The notes beneath the pieces were generated by a model that saw only the letters and a program-made list of their open reading frames with translations, was not told the origin of the DNA and did not search any database. This document shows, in pieces, positions 38,808 to 48,168 of a DNA stretch of 64,000 bases. Every line of letters begins with the position of its first letter. Position 1 is the first letter of the stretch. Where the stretch lies: contig BQJK01000001.1 of assembly GCA_021604665.1 (NCBI GenBank), positions 372,001-436,000 on the forward strand, in the 5' to 3' direction. The position numbers and the translations under genes were made by a program. This DNA comes from Rhodomicrobium sp. GTDB lineage: Bacteria > Pseudomonadota > Alphaproteobacteria > Rhizobiales > HXMU1428-3.

Positions 38808-38846
38808 TTGTAATGCGTATCAAATGTACCAATTTTTGTAATGCGT
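38808..38846 (+). repeat. Direct repeat TTGTAATGCGT x2 with phased GTAC
   Basis: TTGTAATGCGT occurs at 38808-38818 and 38836-38846 (28-base period). GTAC occurs at 38803, 38826 and 38850, about every 23-24 bases. The repeats lie inside the small-RNA candidate. Confidence 0.7.
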
Positions 38847-38903
38847 TATGTACATTTAAATGTTGTATGAGCTGCGTATCGTTCAAATAACATCATACTA
38901 TGG

Positions 38904-38942
38904 GGGCTGGCACACATCATAGAATGAGTGTCAGCCCTTTTC
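38904..38942 (+). terminator. Intrinsic terminator of the RNA candidate
   Basis: GGGCTGGCAC (38904-38913) pairs with GTGTCAGCCC (38928-38937) with one G-U pair, followed by a TTTTCATTT tract. Confidence 0.7.
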
Positions 38943-39015
38943 ATTTCACCCCCGCTTAGATCCGCCCTGCTTACATCCCCCTCATCACAACGGCTCACCT
39001 CAAAAGTAGCGCCAA

Positions 39016-39867
39016 TCAAACAGCCACATTATCAATCAACCGCGTAGCGCCCAGTCTTACAGCAGCAAAAACTCTAGCCTCCTCCCCATCAACCAAAGCA
39101 GTGCGGCGATCAAGATGTAAGCCCGAGCGCAGCTCGACATAATCCACGCTAAATCCATAATCAATCAAACGTCCGCGCGCCTTTTCAATCACCCTCGGCA
39201 CCTCACCTCCATTGCGGATCTCAGCGGCCAGGTCAGTCAGCACTTCATAAAGTTTAGGCGCTATCGCCCGCCGTTCAGCAGAGAGATATTCATTCCGCGA
39301 TGAAAGCGCCAGCCCATCTTCGGCCCGCACAATCGGTGCCCCAAGAATCTCAACGGGAATATTCAGGTCACGCACCATTTGTTTGATCACAAGAAGTTGC
39401 TGAAAGTCTTTCTCGCCAAATATTGCAACATCCGGCAACACCATTAAGAGAAGTTTGGCAACTATAGTTGCAACCCCATCAAAATGCTCCGGTCGATCAT
39501 CACCGCACATGCCCTCAGAGACACCCGCGACACTGACCTTAGTGGCAAAACCTGAAGGATAAATATCATCAGAAGAGGGGGAAAAAACCAGATCAGTACC
39601 AATTTCATCCAAAAGCCGCACATCAGCTTCTAATGTACGGGGATATGCATCAAGATCTTCCCCTTCACCAAACTGTTTCGGGTTCACAAAGATCGAACAT
39701 ATGACTATATCAGCCCGCTGCCGCGCCAGCGTGACCAAAGACAAATGCCCCTCATGCAAGGCACCCATGGTAGGTACCAGAGCAATGCGTTTACCAGCCA
39801 GCCGGTGCTCCCTGATTTCATCTCGAAGAACCTGAACTTGACTAATCACAGACAATCCCTGTTGCAT
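39016..39867 (-). CDS. panC: Pantothenate synthetase (pantoate-beta-alanine ligase)
   Basis: A 283-residue enzyme that condenses pantoate and beta-alanine with ATP to give pantothenate, the precursor of coenzyme A. The ATP-binding HIGH-like motif is PTMGALHEGHLSLV (32-45). Further conserved blocks are SIFVNPKQFGEGEDLDAYPRT, FGEKDFQQLLVIKQMV, and SSRNEYLSAERR (the KMSKS-like loop). Length is standard. panB is not adjacent, unlike in many alphaproteobacteria, where the two form an operon. Confidence 0.95.
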   Translation of the reverse strand: MQQGLSVISQVQVLRDEIREHRLAGKRIALVPTMGALHEGHLSLVTLARQRADIVICSIFVNPKQFGEGEDLDAYPRTLEADVRLLDEIGTDLVFSPSSDDIYPSGFATKVSVAGVSEGMCGDDRPEHFDGVATIVAKLLLMVLPDVAIFGEKDFQQLLVIKQMVRDLNIPVEILGAPIVRAEDGLALSSRNEYLSAERRAIAPKLYEVLTDLAAEIRNGGEVPRVIEKARGRLIDYGFSVDYVELRSGLHLDRRTALVDGEEARVFAAVRLGATRLIDNVAV

Positions 39868-40278
39868 GTAATGATCCTTTATATGTCTTCATGACCAAAT
39901 GGGCAGCGATTATGGCACCAAAGCAACGCATTGTTCAGAACGCAAACCTGAAATTATTAGCGTCTCAACCAGCTAAAAGCACCATAAGTAACTAAAGAAT
40001 ACGGGCCACAAAACAGATTTAAGTTAAATCACCATAAGCCCCTCTGCCCGATGTACTTGATCATGCCGTGGGGAGCAAGCGGCACCTGAGCAATTCCCGC
40101 TAGGGTGACCTTTTGCCGCCTAACAGCTTCACCTCATTTAGGAAATAACCAGAGGCTCTTGCGCCCGAGCAAAAATCTGCCATTCTGATGCCTTCAACCA
40201 AGCGATAGGCAACAAGACCAAAACAGCAAAAGCTTGAAAAGCCAGCGCAGTCAACAGGGCGCTAATTAGGAATATTAT
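39868..40278. other. Intergenic region between panC and the J-domain gene
   Basis: About 410 bases between divergent genes. No ORF, strong hairpin or known RNA was recognised. Confidence 0.5.
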
Positions 40279-41031
40279 ATGCACTATGTGCTCATCGCCA
40301 GTGTCATCACCCTCTATATATATTTTCGTTTCGGGAAAAAGCCACTGGGTTACATCTTAATCGTTATCGCTCTCTTGGCCATGATGCGCGGCCTCTTGGC
40401 GTTTGCCATTCCGGCAGGGCTCATTGCATACCTGCTCTTGCGCAATGAAAATCTCACCTTCCCCTCAATAAACGGGAGAAAAGGCAAGAGCCAAAATGGA
40501 GGGGCTAACCACCAGAACCATGATGGATCTACCAGCGCCAATGGACCAGGCCCCGGAAATGGACAACCTGCCATCATCGCCCCGGCCATTGCCATTTTCC
40601 TGGATGCAGACACAGGTGAGATCTCAGGTGTTATCCGCGAAGGAGAATTAAGAGATAAGCCCTTAAGCCAACTGACTGAAGAACAGTTCATCAAAACAAT
40701 AGAAGAGTTCCATCAAAGGGATAAAGAGAGCACTCAAATACTCACAGCCTATCTCGATGCAGAGGTTAAAGGCTGGAGAGAAAAATTTGAACTGCCAGAA
40801 AAATATGAAGAAAGCCCGCTAGGTCAAAGCAGTTCCCTTATGCCGCGTGAGGCGTTGATTAATCTTGGTTTGACTTATGCCGCAGATGAGAGCGACATTA
40901 AAAAAGCCCATCGCCGCTTAATGAAAAAATTCCATCCGGATCAAGGCGGCTCTCCCTACCTCGCCGCCCGGATCAATATGGCCAAAGATGTTTTATTAAA
41001 AAACAGCCCCAATAATCGCAAGCGCCGCTAA
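40279..41031 (+). CDS. Membrane-anchored J-domain protein (Pam18/DjlA-like)
   Basis: A 250-residue protein with two hydrophobic helices at the N-terminus (residues about 2-17 and 23-56). A glycine/asparagine-rich linker and a helical middle region (DADTGEISGVI ... EEFHQRDKESTQILTAYLDAE) follow. The J domain comes last: ALINLGLTYAADESDIKKAHRRLMKKFHPDQGGSPYLAARINMAK, with HPD at 219-221. The C-terminal J domain with two anchoring helices resembles mitochondrial Pam18/Tim14 and its alphaproteobacterial relatives. It should stimulate DnaK at the membrane. Confidence 0.88.
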   Translation: MHYVLIASVITLYIYFRFGKKPLGYILIVIALLAMMRGLLAFAIPAGLIAYLLLRNENLTFPSINGRKGKSQNGGANHQNHDGSTSANGPGPGNGQPAIIAPAIAIFLDADTGEISGVIREGELRDKPLSQLTEEQFIKTIEEFHQRDKESTQILTAYLDAEVKGWREKFELPEKYEESPLGQSSSLMPREALINLGLTYAADESDIKKAHRRLMKKFHPDQGGSPYLAARINMAKDVLLKNSPNNRKRR

Positions 41032-41095
41032 TCTCGAAAAGCGGGGAATATGCCCCTTAGGCTCTGTAATGTCTATTCATCTGCCATATAAAAAG

Positions 41096-41135
41096 AAACC
41101 CCCCACTCTGGTTAAGCCAGGGCAGGGGGGCTTTA
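41096..41135. terminator. Terminator hairpin between the J-domain and carboxypeptidase genes
   Basis: CCCCCC-CTCTGG pairs with CCAGGG-GGGGGG across TTAAG with small bulges, flanked by AAA on the left and CTTTA on the right. It lies between two convergent genes and may serve both. Confidence 0.65.
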
Positions 41136-41164
41136 ACTAATTCGCTAATTGTTTTAAGGGCTGA

Positions 41165-42403
41165 TCAATTAGCTGGAACAGCCAGGCAATCAATCGACTT
41201 TTTCTTCAAGGCACTGCAAGTGCGCCGCGCTTGATATTCAGTAAAGCCAGCAAACCGCGCTCTGAAGATGTTATTATTAGGCACCTGCATCGTGAAGCTG
41301 TTATGCCCTTTTAAAATTGGTCCCGCTACATTCCCAATACGCTTCAACCTTGCCAGCGCGTCATTCTCACTGCTAAACGCCCCAATCTGAATATGATATG
41401 GGCCAGGTGCAGGGAGGGCAGCGCCAAGTTTCTTAATTTGTTGGGCAGCTTTCGGTTGGGCTGCTGCCACAACAATCGGTTCTGAAATTTCAGTCTTTTT
41501 AGCAGCCACAACAGGCTTCGGTTTTGCAATCCTTTTAGGGGCGCGGGCTATGCGGTAGTTGCGCTTGCGCGGTCCGTTAGAGGCTTTGCGAAGGGAGCGC
41601 TGCAAAAGCCGGATCATTTTATTATCTCGTTTGCGAGAACTCGCCCCACCAAGCACAACAGCCACCACATGCTTGCGGCCTCGCCAGAGTGAAGAGGTTA
41701 GATTAAAACCAGAGGCTCTCGTGTAACCGGTTTTAATGCCATCAATACCCTTCATGCGAAACATAACTCGGTTATAGTTTTTATAACGCTTCTTGCCATG
41801 GCTGTAATATCTGGTTTTGAAGAAGGGATAATAATGCGGAAAATCTTTTTGAATGCGCATTGAAAGAGTGATCATATCCCGCGCGGTGGTAATCTGCTGC
41901 TTGTTAGGCAGGCCTGAGGCATTCTTAAACACCGTCCGGCTCATGCCAAGTTTGCGGGCTTTCCAGGTCATCAGCTGAGCAAATTTCCATTCAGAGCCAG
42001 CCAGGTTTTCGGCAACCGTAACAGCAACATCATTCGCGCTCTTGGTAATCAGCGCTTTAATCGCATCCTCAACCCGAATGCTACTGCCAACCTTTAAACC
42101 TAGTTTAGAAGGGGCCTGCGCCGCCGCATTTTCTGTAACAATAAGTTTCGTATCAAGCGTCATCCGCCCTGATTTCAGAAACTCAAACAGCATATAAAGC
42201 GTCATCACTTTGGTGAGAGATGCCGGGTAATGCGGTTTATCAATATTACGGGAATAGAGCACACGGCCCGTATGCGCATCAATCGACATATGCGCCGATT
42301 TCTGGCGCGCTTGAACACTGAAAGCGGAACCAATAAGCAATGTAAATGTGAGAAGAACACCGGTGAAAGACCGGCCAAATCGGATATTACTGATTTTGCG
42401 CAT
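41165..42403 (-). CDS. D-alanyl-D-alanine carboxypeptidase with C-terminal SPOR domain
   Basis: A 412-residue periplasmic PBP5-type enzyme (peptidase S11) that trims the terminal D-Ala of peptidoglycan stem peptides. The signal peptide ends near SVQA-RQ. Catalytic motifs are S62-LT-K65, S122-A-N124 and K223-T-G. A proline/lysine linker leads to a SPOR domain (PYHIQIGAFSSENDALARL ... RARFAGFTEYQARRTCSALKKK). SPOR domains bind denuded septal glycan, suggesting action at division sites. The start was set at MRKISN, preceded by AAAGAGA; an in-frame ATG ten codons earlier is unlikely. Adjacency to clpS is common in rhizobia. Confidence 0.94.
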   Translation of the reverse strand: MRKISNIRFGRSFTGVLLTFTLLIGSAFSVQARQKSAHMSIDAHTGRVLYSRNIDKPHYPASLTKVMTLYMLFEFLKSGRMTLDTKLIVTENAAAQAPSKLGLKVGSSIRVEDAIKALITKSANDVAVTVAENLAGSEWKFAQLMTWKARKLGMSRTVFKNASGLPNKQQITTARDMITLSMRIQKDFPHYYPFFKTRYYSHGKKRYKNYNRVMFRMKGIDGIKTGYTRASGFNLTSSLWRGRKHVVAVVLGGASSRKRDNKMIRLLQRSLRKASNGPRKRNYRIARAPKRIAKPKPVVAAKKTEISEPIVVAAAQPKAAQQIKKLGAALPAPGPYHIQIGAFSSENDALARLKRIGNVAGPILKGHNSFTMQVPNNNIFRARFAGFTEYQARRTCSALKKKSIDCLAVPAN

Positions 42404-43504
42404 GCTTGTCTCTTTAGTTACCTGCCATAACAAACATAAACTGCCACTGCTGAATGTCCGGCTTATAAAAATATAATCCCTGGCATTTGCCCTACTCAGG
42501 AACCATTTTCATAACGCGGAAGGTTTCATAAAACTGACCGCAACAAAAGCGCTTGCCAGCTGATGGAACGGCTCCACAGCAATTGACATTATGAAGAGTC
42601 TATATTTTGGTGGCGAGTGAATGGCCTCGAATATGCAGCCAAACATTACAATAGGGCATGAATTAGACGCATCAAACCTTCGTAACTTGTTTTGGGACTA
42701 TTACCTGTTGAGGTGATCCAGCTTAAAAATAACTGGGTAAAGCTCCAAAAACAAAGAGTATGGGCGTTAAATGGTGCGCAAATACATGTCCACCGCCAGT
42801 AAATTAACTATAAGCAACATCACTTAGGAAACTGTTAAACATAAAGATCAGATTTAATTAAAATTTTATCTAATGCCCCATAAAGCCTATACCCCGCCCG
42901 AATTTTGAAAGCAGCCCAGAACGGTAACTCAGCCCCTATGGCCAGTTCCCATAAACGGCTTATTAAGCCCAAGACTGCCACTCACATATACAGCCACTCA
43001 TATGAAGTGCCGCCCAATTGTGCAAACTGTTGCCGCGGCTGTTAGAAGATTATGCGCGAATCACAATAAAAATCATCGCCAAATGCGCTCATCCACAAAT
43101 AAGCGCAGCCCTCTAACCCAGCGGGCCAAAACGGCTTAAATAAATAGGCAATCTCCGGAAAATAAAGAATTTTATCATCCAGCCCTTAAATAACCATTTC
43201 CAATCCCTATCTGTAATTAGCAACGATTTATGAAGCTAATTTGCCTATAGCTATCAGGGGACTTCCGAAAATTATTAACCAGCGGAACAACATTTGCAGG
43301 ATAAACAGCGCCCTTTACTGCTAATCACCCAGGGCGAACAGCTCATAACTTCATGAAACTGGTATTTGAAAAAATATTCGGCAATTGAAAAAAATTATGA
43401 CAAACTGAGTAATCATACTGAACGAGACAAACTAGATAGCCAGAGACATACAAGAAAACTCTCAAACAAAGATATTACGGAATACAGGCTTATTTAAACT
43501 GATT
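42404..43504. other. Long intergenic region upstream of clpS
   Basis: About 1.1 kb between divergent genes, A/T-rich towards clpS. No frame of useful length or known RNA was recognised. Two near-identical ACGGCTTA motifs occur (around 42955 and 43130). In many rhizobia a phasin gene sits between the carboxypeptidase and clpS; none is present here, so this may be the remains of a lost gene. Confidence 0.5.
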
Positions 43505-43876
43505 ATGAAAGATACACGGGGCATAATTAATGGTCTAACCATCAAACTTTCAGACGAGGAAGATAATGATGGCGACAGCGGTGTTGGCACCGGCCTTTCA
43601 GAGAAGGTTAAGGAAAAAACTAAAAAACCTAACCTTTACAAGGTTTTGCTATTGAATGATGATTACACTCCAATGGAGTTTGTCGTTCATATACTGGAAA
43701 GATTTTTTAATAAGTCTCGTGAGGAGGCCGAACAAATTATGCTTCATGTGCATCATCGCGGGGTCGGCGTGTGCGGCGTATTTACATACGAGGTGGCGGA
43801 GACCAAAGTGACGCAAGTCATGTTGTTTGCCACTGAAAACCAACACCCGTTGCAATGCACCATGGAGAAGGAGTAA
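43505..43876 (+). CDS. clpS: ATP-dependent Clp protease adaptor ClpS
   Basis: A 123-residue adaptor that delivers N-end-rule substrates (N-terminal Leu, Phe, Tyr, Trp) to ClpA-ClpP. After a poorly conserved acidic N-terminal arm, the core is [26 protein letters not shown]. The DD pair contacts the substrate amino group. [22 protein letters not shown] follows. It is immediately upstream of clpA (gap of six bases) and so co-transcribed and probably translationally linked. Confidence 0.96.
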   Translation: MKDTRGIINGLTIKLSDEEDNDGDSGVGTGLSEKVKEKTKKPNLYKVLLLNDDYTPMEFVVHILERFFNKSREEAEQIMLHVHHRGVGVCGVFTYEVAETKVTQVMLFATENQHPLQCTMEKE

Positions 43877-43882
43877 CGATCC

Positions 43883-46297
43883 ATGCCATCATTTACCGAG
43901 AGCCTAGAAGAAGCCATCCATCGCGCTCTGGAATATGCGAGTGAACGACGGCAAGAATTTGCGACTCTCGAACATCTCCTGCTTTCCCTTGTTGATGATA
44001 AAGACGCCTCGGCCGTAATGCGCGCTTGCGGTGTTAATCTTGAGCTTCTACGCAAGCAACTCACCCAATATATTGATGATGATCTGGATGCGCTAATCGT
44101 CACTGATCTTGAAGATGTGCAGCCAACCACTGGCTTCCAGCGGGTTGTTCAGCGGGCGCTTATTCACGTGCAGTCATCCGGCCGTGAAGAAGTCACCGGC
44201 GCGAATGTTCTTGTTGCCATATTTGCCGAGCGGGAGAGCCACGCAGCCTTCTTCCTGCTAGAGCAAGATATGACTCGCTTTGACGCGGTTAACTATATCA
44301 GCCACGGCGTCGCCAAACGGGGTGATATGTCAGAGGCAAAGCCCGCCAGAGGCGTTGATGATGATGCCGCCACTGTTGAAAGCGGTGATGACACCTCACG
44401 CGAGCCCGACGTGCTTGAAAATTTCTGCATAAACTTAAACAAAAAAGCCCGTGAAGGCCGGATTGACCCGCTCATCGGCCGCGAAAATGAAGTCAACCGC
44501 ACCATCCAAATTCTCTGCCGCCGGCAGAAGAATAATCCCTTATTTGTGGGTGATCCCGGTGTTGGCAAAACTGCCATTGCTGAAGGCCTTGCTCGCCGCA
44601 TCGTAAATAGTGAAGTCCCCGAAATTCTAAATGATGCTGTTATTTTCCAGCTGGATATGGGCGCGCTATTGGCTGGCACCCGTTATCGCGGTGATTTTGA
44701 AGAACGGTTGAAATCTGTCATCCGTGAAATTGAGCGCACACCCGGTGCTGTTATTTTCATTGATGAAATCCACACAATCATCGGGGCTGGTGCCACTTCT
44801 GGCGGCGCGATGGATGCCTCTAACCTCTTGAAACCGGCGTTGGCGAATGGCGCGGTTAAGTGCATCGGCTCAACCACCTATAAAGAGTTCCGTAATTATT
44901 TCGAAAAAGACCGGGCCATGGTGCGCCGCTTCCAAAAAATTGATATCAGCGAGCCAACACCAGAAGATACTGTAAAAATTCTGCATGGTTTGAAACCTTA
45001 TTTCGAGAAACATCACAATATCAGATACACAGCCCAGGCTATCCAGGCAGCTGTTGATCTCTCTGTGAAATATCTGCATGACAAAAAACTACCGGATAAA
45101 GCCATCGATGTGATTGATGAAACAGGCGCCTCTCAAATGCTCCTGCCACCCTCTCGCCGCCGTAAAACCATCGGCGTGAAAGATGTGGAAACCACAATCG
45201 CCACCATGGCCCGCATCCCGCCAAAAACTGTTTCTAAATCAGATAGCGAAGTGCTCCGCAATCTGGAGCGTGATCTAAAGCAGGTTGTTTATGGCCAGGA
45301 TAGAGCCATCATTGCTCTTTCTTCCGCCATTAAACTCTCGCGTGCCGGTTTGCGCCAACCAGATAAGCCAATTGGCTGTTACCTGTTCTCAGGACCAACC
45401 GGTGTCGGTAAAACCGAAGTGGCCCGCCAGCTGGCGGATACCATGGGAATGCCAATCCTCCGGTTTGATATGTCTGAATATATGGAGAAGCATGCAGTCT
45501 CTCGTCTCATCGGTGCCCCTCCAGGTTACGTTGGCTTCGATCAGGGCGGCATGTTGACAGATGGTATAGACCAGAACCCACATTGTGTGTTGCTGCTTGA
45601 TGAAATTGAAAAAGCCCATCCGGATATTTTCAACATCCTCCTGCAGGTGATGGACCATGGCAAACTCACCGACCATAACGGCAAATCTGTTGATTTCCGC
45701 AATGTCATTCTGATCATGACATCTAATGCCGGCGCAGCTGATATGGCAAAGGCCCCCATCGGCTTTAACAGATCAGAACGAGTGGGTGATGATGAAGAAG
45801 CGCTCAACAAGCTATTTAGCCCTGAGTTCCGCAACCGGTTGGATGCAATCATCCCATTTGCGGCCCTCGATACATCGACGATATCCAAAGTTGTCGATAA
45901 ATTCATCTACGAATTAGAGGCACAATTGGCAGATCGCTCTGTCGCAATTGACCTGACAGAGGACGCAAAAAACTGGCTGGCTGAAAAAGGCTTCGATCCT
46001 AAATATGGCGCGCGCCCACTTGCCCGGGTCATACAAGAATACATCAAGCAACCGCTGGCTGAAGAGCTGTTATTTGGAAAACTGGAAAAAGGCGGCACGG
46101 TTGAAGTCTTCATCAAAGGCAAGGGCCGTGACAAAGCACTCGATTTCAAATTTATCGAGCAGGGCGTGACGCCAAAACCAGTGCCTAAGAAAAAGGTGAA
46201 GGCTAAAGTTGGCGCAGAAGCCGCCACAACAAAGGCCGCACCAAAGAAGACAGCAAGCGCGAAAAAAACGGGCGGCAAAGCAAAGCCAGCTAAGTAA
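43883..46297 (+). CDS. clpA: ATP-dependent Clp protease ATP-binding subunit ClpA
   Basis: An 804-residue AAA+ unfoldase that feeds substrates into ClpP. The order is: N-domain that binds ClpS (residues 1-145), AAA1 with Walker A GDPGVGKT (223-230) and Walker B VIFIDEIH, AAA2 with Walker A GPTGVGKT (504-511) and LLLDEIEKAHPD, then the C-terminal small domain. ClpA lacks the coiled-coil middle domain of ClpB, as here. The last 45 residues are a lysine/alanine/threonine-rich tail (PVPKKKVKAKVG and similar) beyond the normal end of the fold, of unknown purpose. It forms an operon with clpS. Confidence 0.96.
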   Translation: MPSFTESLEEAIHRALEYASERRQEFATLEHLLLSLVDDKDASAVMRACGVNLELLRKQLTQYIDDDLDALIVTDLEDVQPTTGFQRVVQRALIHVQSSGREEVTGANVLVAIFAERESHAAFFLLEQDMTRFDAVNYISHGVAKRGDMSEAKPARGVDDDAATVESGDDTSREPDVLENFCINLNKKAREGRIDPLIGRENEVNRTIQILCRRQKNNPLFVGDPGVGKTAIAEGLARRIVNSEVPEILNDAVIFQLDMGALLAGTRYRGDFEERLKSVIREIERTPGAVIFIDEIHTIIGAGATSGGAMDASNLLKPALANGAVKCIGSTTYKEFRNYFEKDRAMVRRFQKIDISEPTPEDTVKILHGLKPYFEKHHNIRYTAQAIQAAVDLSVKYLHDKKLPDKAIDVIDETGASQMLLPPSRRRKTIGVKDVETTIATMARIPPKTVSKSDSEVLRNLERDLKQVVYGQDRAIIALSSAIKLSRAGLRQPDKPIGCYLFSGPTGVGKTEVARQLADTMGMPILRFDMSEYMEKHAVSRLIGAPPGYVGFDQGGMLTDGIDQNPHCVLLLDEIEKAHPDIFNILLQVMDHGKLTDHNGKSVDFRNVILIMTSNAGAADMAKAPIGFNRSERVGDDEEALNKLFSPEFRNRLDAIIPFAALDTSTISKVVDKFIYELEAQLADRSVAIDLTEDAKNWLAEKGFDPKYGARPLARVIQEYIKQPLAEELLFGKLEKGGTVEVFIKGKGRDKALDFKFIEQGVTPKPVPKKKVKAKVGAEAATTKAAPKKTASAKKTGGKAKPAK

Positions 46298-46641
46298 AGC
46301 GCAAGGAAAGCAAACAGAATCCCAGACTCCATGCCTGGAGACGCCATAGAGATGTTATGGCCGGTAATGAGTTAAATGCTTTCTATCATTGCTAACGAAC
46401 TAAATTTAAAAAGCGCGAGTGGCTTGAAGGCTACCGCGCTTTTTTCTTGGCCCTGGCAAACAATAAAAATAACGCCGAGTAATGCCCACCAAACTATCCA
46501 AACCCCTAGCCAACCCTTAAGCCATCACGGTATAACCAACTTGCTCACCTCAGCATTTATCAGTCAAAGAGGCCCAAACCTGGTGGACCTTTCATTTCAT
46601 GCGCAGCGCCCTATTAGGGCACCAGAGAGAAGGCCAGACCG
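46298..46641. other. Spacer between clpA and azlC
   Basis: About 340 bases. It contains the clpA terminator (46408-46446), then a stretch without gene or motif up to the azlC ribosome site. Confidence 0.5.
46408..46446 (+). terminator. Intrinsic terminator of clpS-clpA
   Basis: AAAAAGCGCG plus GTGGC pairs with GCTAC plus CGCGCTTTTT (15 base pairs with one unpaired base), ending in a T-run. It lies about 110 bases after the clpA stop. Confidence 0.85.
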
Positions 46642-47391
46642 GTGCCAGCAAAGTTAAACGCAACACTAAAAGGTGCCAAAGGCGCATTTGCCCCGCCGGG
46701 ATTGGTGTTGATGATCGCCTTTTTCACATTCGGTGCCTTCGCCGCGTCGCTAAAATTTAGTTTAGCCGCTGCCATCGGTCTGACCATAACAACCTTCGCC
46801 ATTCCCAGTCAGATTGTGTTGATGGATGAGTTATCAAGGGGCAGCACACTTCTGGCAGCAACCTTCGCCGCCTCGCTCACAGCCGTGCGGTTATTGCCCC
46901 TGACCATGTCGTTAATGCCTGTGCTGCGCGGCGAAAAAACAAAGCGCCCAATTCTTTATGGCCTCAGCCAGTTCAACTCTATTACCATCTGGCTGCAGTC
47001 ACTTGCAGCATTCAAGGATATGCCGCGAGACCAGCGCATCCCTTATTATCTTAGCCTCTGCCTGTCACTGATGATGCTAAATCTGCTCACCACCACTGCT
47101 GGTTTTTATGCGGCTCACCTTTTGCCGCAAAAGCTGCTGGCCGCCGCCCTAATGATCACACCTGTCTATTTCTTTGTCTCCCTCTTTGGCACCACACGCA
47201 CAAAGGCAGACAAGCTCGCCTTTCTATTCGGCACCTTATTGGCCATCCCATTAATTTTGATCATTCCAGATCTTGCCTTGCTAACAGCCGGAGTTGCAGG
47301 CGGCAGCGTGGCGTATTATTTCGGTCATTACCACCCGCGCCGCAAAGCCGAGGGCTGCCAAAAGGACAAGCAAAATGAGGTGCCCGAATGA
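46642..47391 (+). CDS. azlC: AzlC family branched-chain amino acid exporter subunit
   Basis: A 249-residue integral membrane protein with many hydrophobic helices. It belongs to the AzlC/YgaZ family, the large subunit of a two-component exporter for branched-chain amino acids or analogues. Conserved features are the early helix pair (LVLMIAFFTFGAFAASLKFSL), TTFAIPSQIVLMDELSRG, and AVRLLPLTMSLMPVLRGEK. It starts at GTG after GAAGG. Its stop overlaps the ATG of azlD (ATGA), typical for this gene pair. Confidence 0.9.
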   Translation: MPAKLNATLKGAKGAFAPPGLVLMIAFFTFGAFAASLKFSLAAAIGLTITTFAIPSQIVLMDELSRGSTLLAATFAASLTAVRLLPLTMSLMPVLRGEKTKRPILYGLSQFNSITIWLQSLAAFKDMPRDQRIPYYLSLCLSLMMLNLLTTTAGFYAAHLLPQKLLAAALMITPVYFFVSLFGTTRTKADKLAFLFGTLLAIPLILIIPDLALLTAGVAGGSVAYYFGHYHPRRKAEGCQKDKQNEVPE

Positions 47392-47717
47392 GCGAGACAA
47401 TACCGCTATTCACCCTGCTGTTACTGGGCTTCATTTCAACCACACCATGGCGCTGGCTTGGGGTTTATTTCACGAATAATCTTGATGAAACCCATGAAGC
47501 AATAATCTGGGCGCGGGCGGTCTCAAATGCGCTCATCGCCGCCCTTGTCATGCGGTTAATATTTTTGCCGCCAGAAGATCTCGGCTCTGAGCCGTTATGG
47601 TTGCGGTTAATTGCATTAGCCTTTGCAAGCTTAATTTATCTGCTGGCAGGCAGGCATATGCTCCCAGCAATTGCAGGGGCATTTGTTGCCTTCCTCATCA
47701 TTAGCCATTCGCTATAG
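47388..47717 (+). CDS. azlD: AzlD family small exporter subunit
   Basis: A 109-residue membrane protein of the AzlD/YgaH family with three to four helices (LFTLLLLGFIS; ARAVSNALIAALVMRLIF; LIALAFASLIYLLAG; AFVAFLIIS). It partners AzlC for amino acid export. The ATGA overlap with azlC implies translational coupling and balanced expression. It converges with the HIT gene, only 16 bases apart. Confidence 0.88.
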   Translation: MSETIPLFTLLLLGFISTTPWRWLGVYFTNNLDETHEAIIWARAVSNALIAALVMRLIFLPPEDLGSEPLWLRLIALAFASLIYLLAGRHMLPAIAGAFVAFLIISHSL

Positions 47718-47733
47718 GCGCTCGGCCAAAAGC

Positions 47734-48156
47734 TTAGGTTTCAAGCAGTGCCCGGTACTTGGCAGCATTGCTGGCCAAAAGCTCACCATCCGCCATGTCA
47801 CCATTATGAGGCTGAAGCGCAACGCCCTCAAACCGCGGCACAACATGAAAATGCGTATGAAACACAGTCTGTCCCGCTGCCGGGTTGTTAAACTGCTGCA
47901 CCAAAACACCATCAGCCTGAAACGCCTCAAGCGCCGCCTGTGCAACCTTTTGTACGACCTTGATTAATTCACTAAGGCTGTCCGCATCAGCGGTTAAAAG
48001 ATTTTCAGAAGGAAGTTTTGGAATAACAAGCGCATGCCCCTCGCCTTGCGGCATAACATCCATAAACGCAAAGCTGTTTTCATCTTCATAAATCTTATGG
48101 CAGGGGATCTCTCCCTTTAAAATTTTGGCAAATATATTATCAGGATCATAGCTCAT
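47734..48156 (-). CDS. HIT family protein (histidine-triad nucleotide hydrolase)
   Basis: A 140-residue HIT-domain protein, Hint-like. The triad H100-x-H102-x-H104 is in VFHTHFHVVPR. The N-terminal DNIFAKILKGEIPCHKIYEDE and LVIPKLPSENLL are standard. Such proteins hydrolyse purine nucleoside phosphoramidates; the physiological role is unclear. It lies just downstream of the GNAT gene on the same strand (gap of 12 bases), suggesting an operon. Confidence 0.94.
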   Translation of the reverse strand: MSYDPDNIFAKILKGEIPCHKIYEDENSFAFMDVMPQGEGHALVIPKLPSENLLTADADSLSELIKVVQKVAQAALEAFQADGVLVQQFNNPAAGQTVFHTHFHVVPRFEGVALQPHNGDMADGELLASNAAKYRALLET

Positions 48157-48168
48157 AAAAGGCCCCCA

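Larger units (their letters stand above)
38801..38942 (+). ncRNA. Candidate small RNA, about 140 nt
   Basis: The presumed 5' end begins with a hairpin, TGGTAC (38801-38806) / GTACCA (38826-38831). It is followed by the self-complementary ACATTTAAATGT and ends in an intrinsic terminator. Two copies of TTGTAATGCGT lie within it. No ribosome site plus ORF accounts for it. It does not match the 6S, SRP, RNase P or tmRNA features I know. Confidence 0.45.
38201..39015. other. Intergenic region with a small-RNA candidate
   Basis: About 810 bases without a convincing protein gene. Short frames at 38365-38637 (minus), 38465-38647 (plus) and 38702-38890 (plus, TTG start, cysteine-rich) show no family signature. 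The last overlaps the promoter and first half of the RNA candidate at 38801-38942. Confidence 0.55.

Noticed and set aside
38702..38890. 62-codon cysteine-containing frame
   Set aside because: It starts at TTG without a ribosome site and overlaps a promoter-like sequence and hairpin of the small-RNA candidate.
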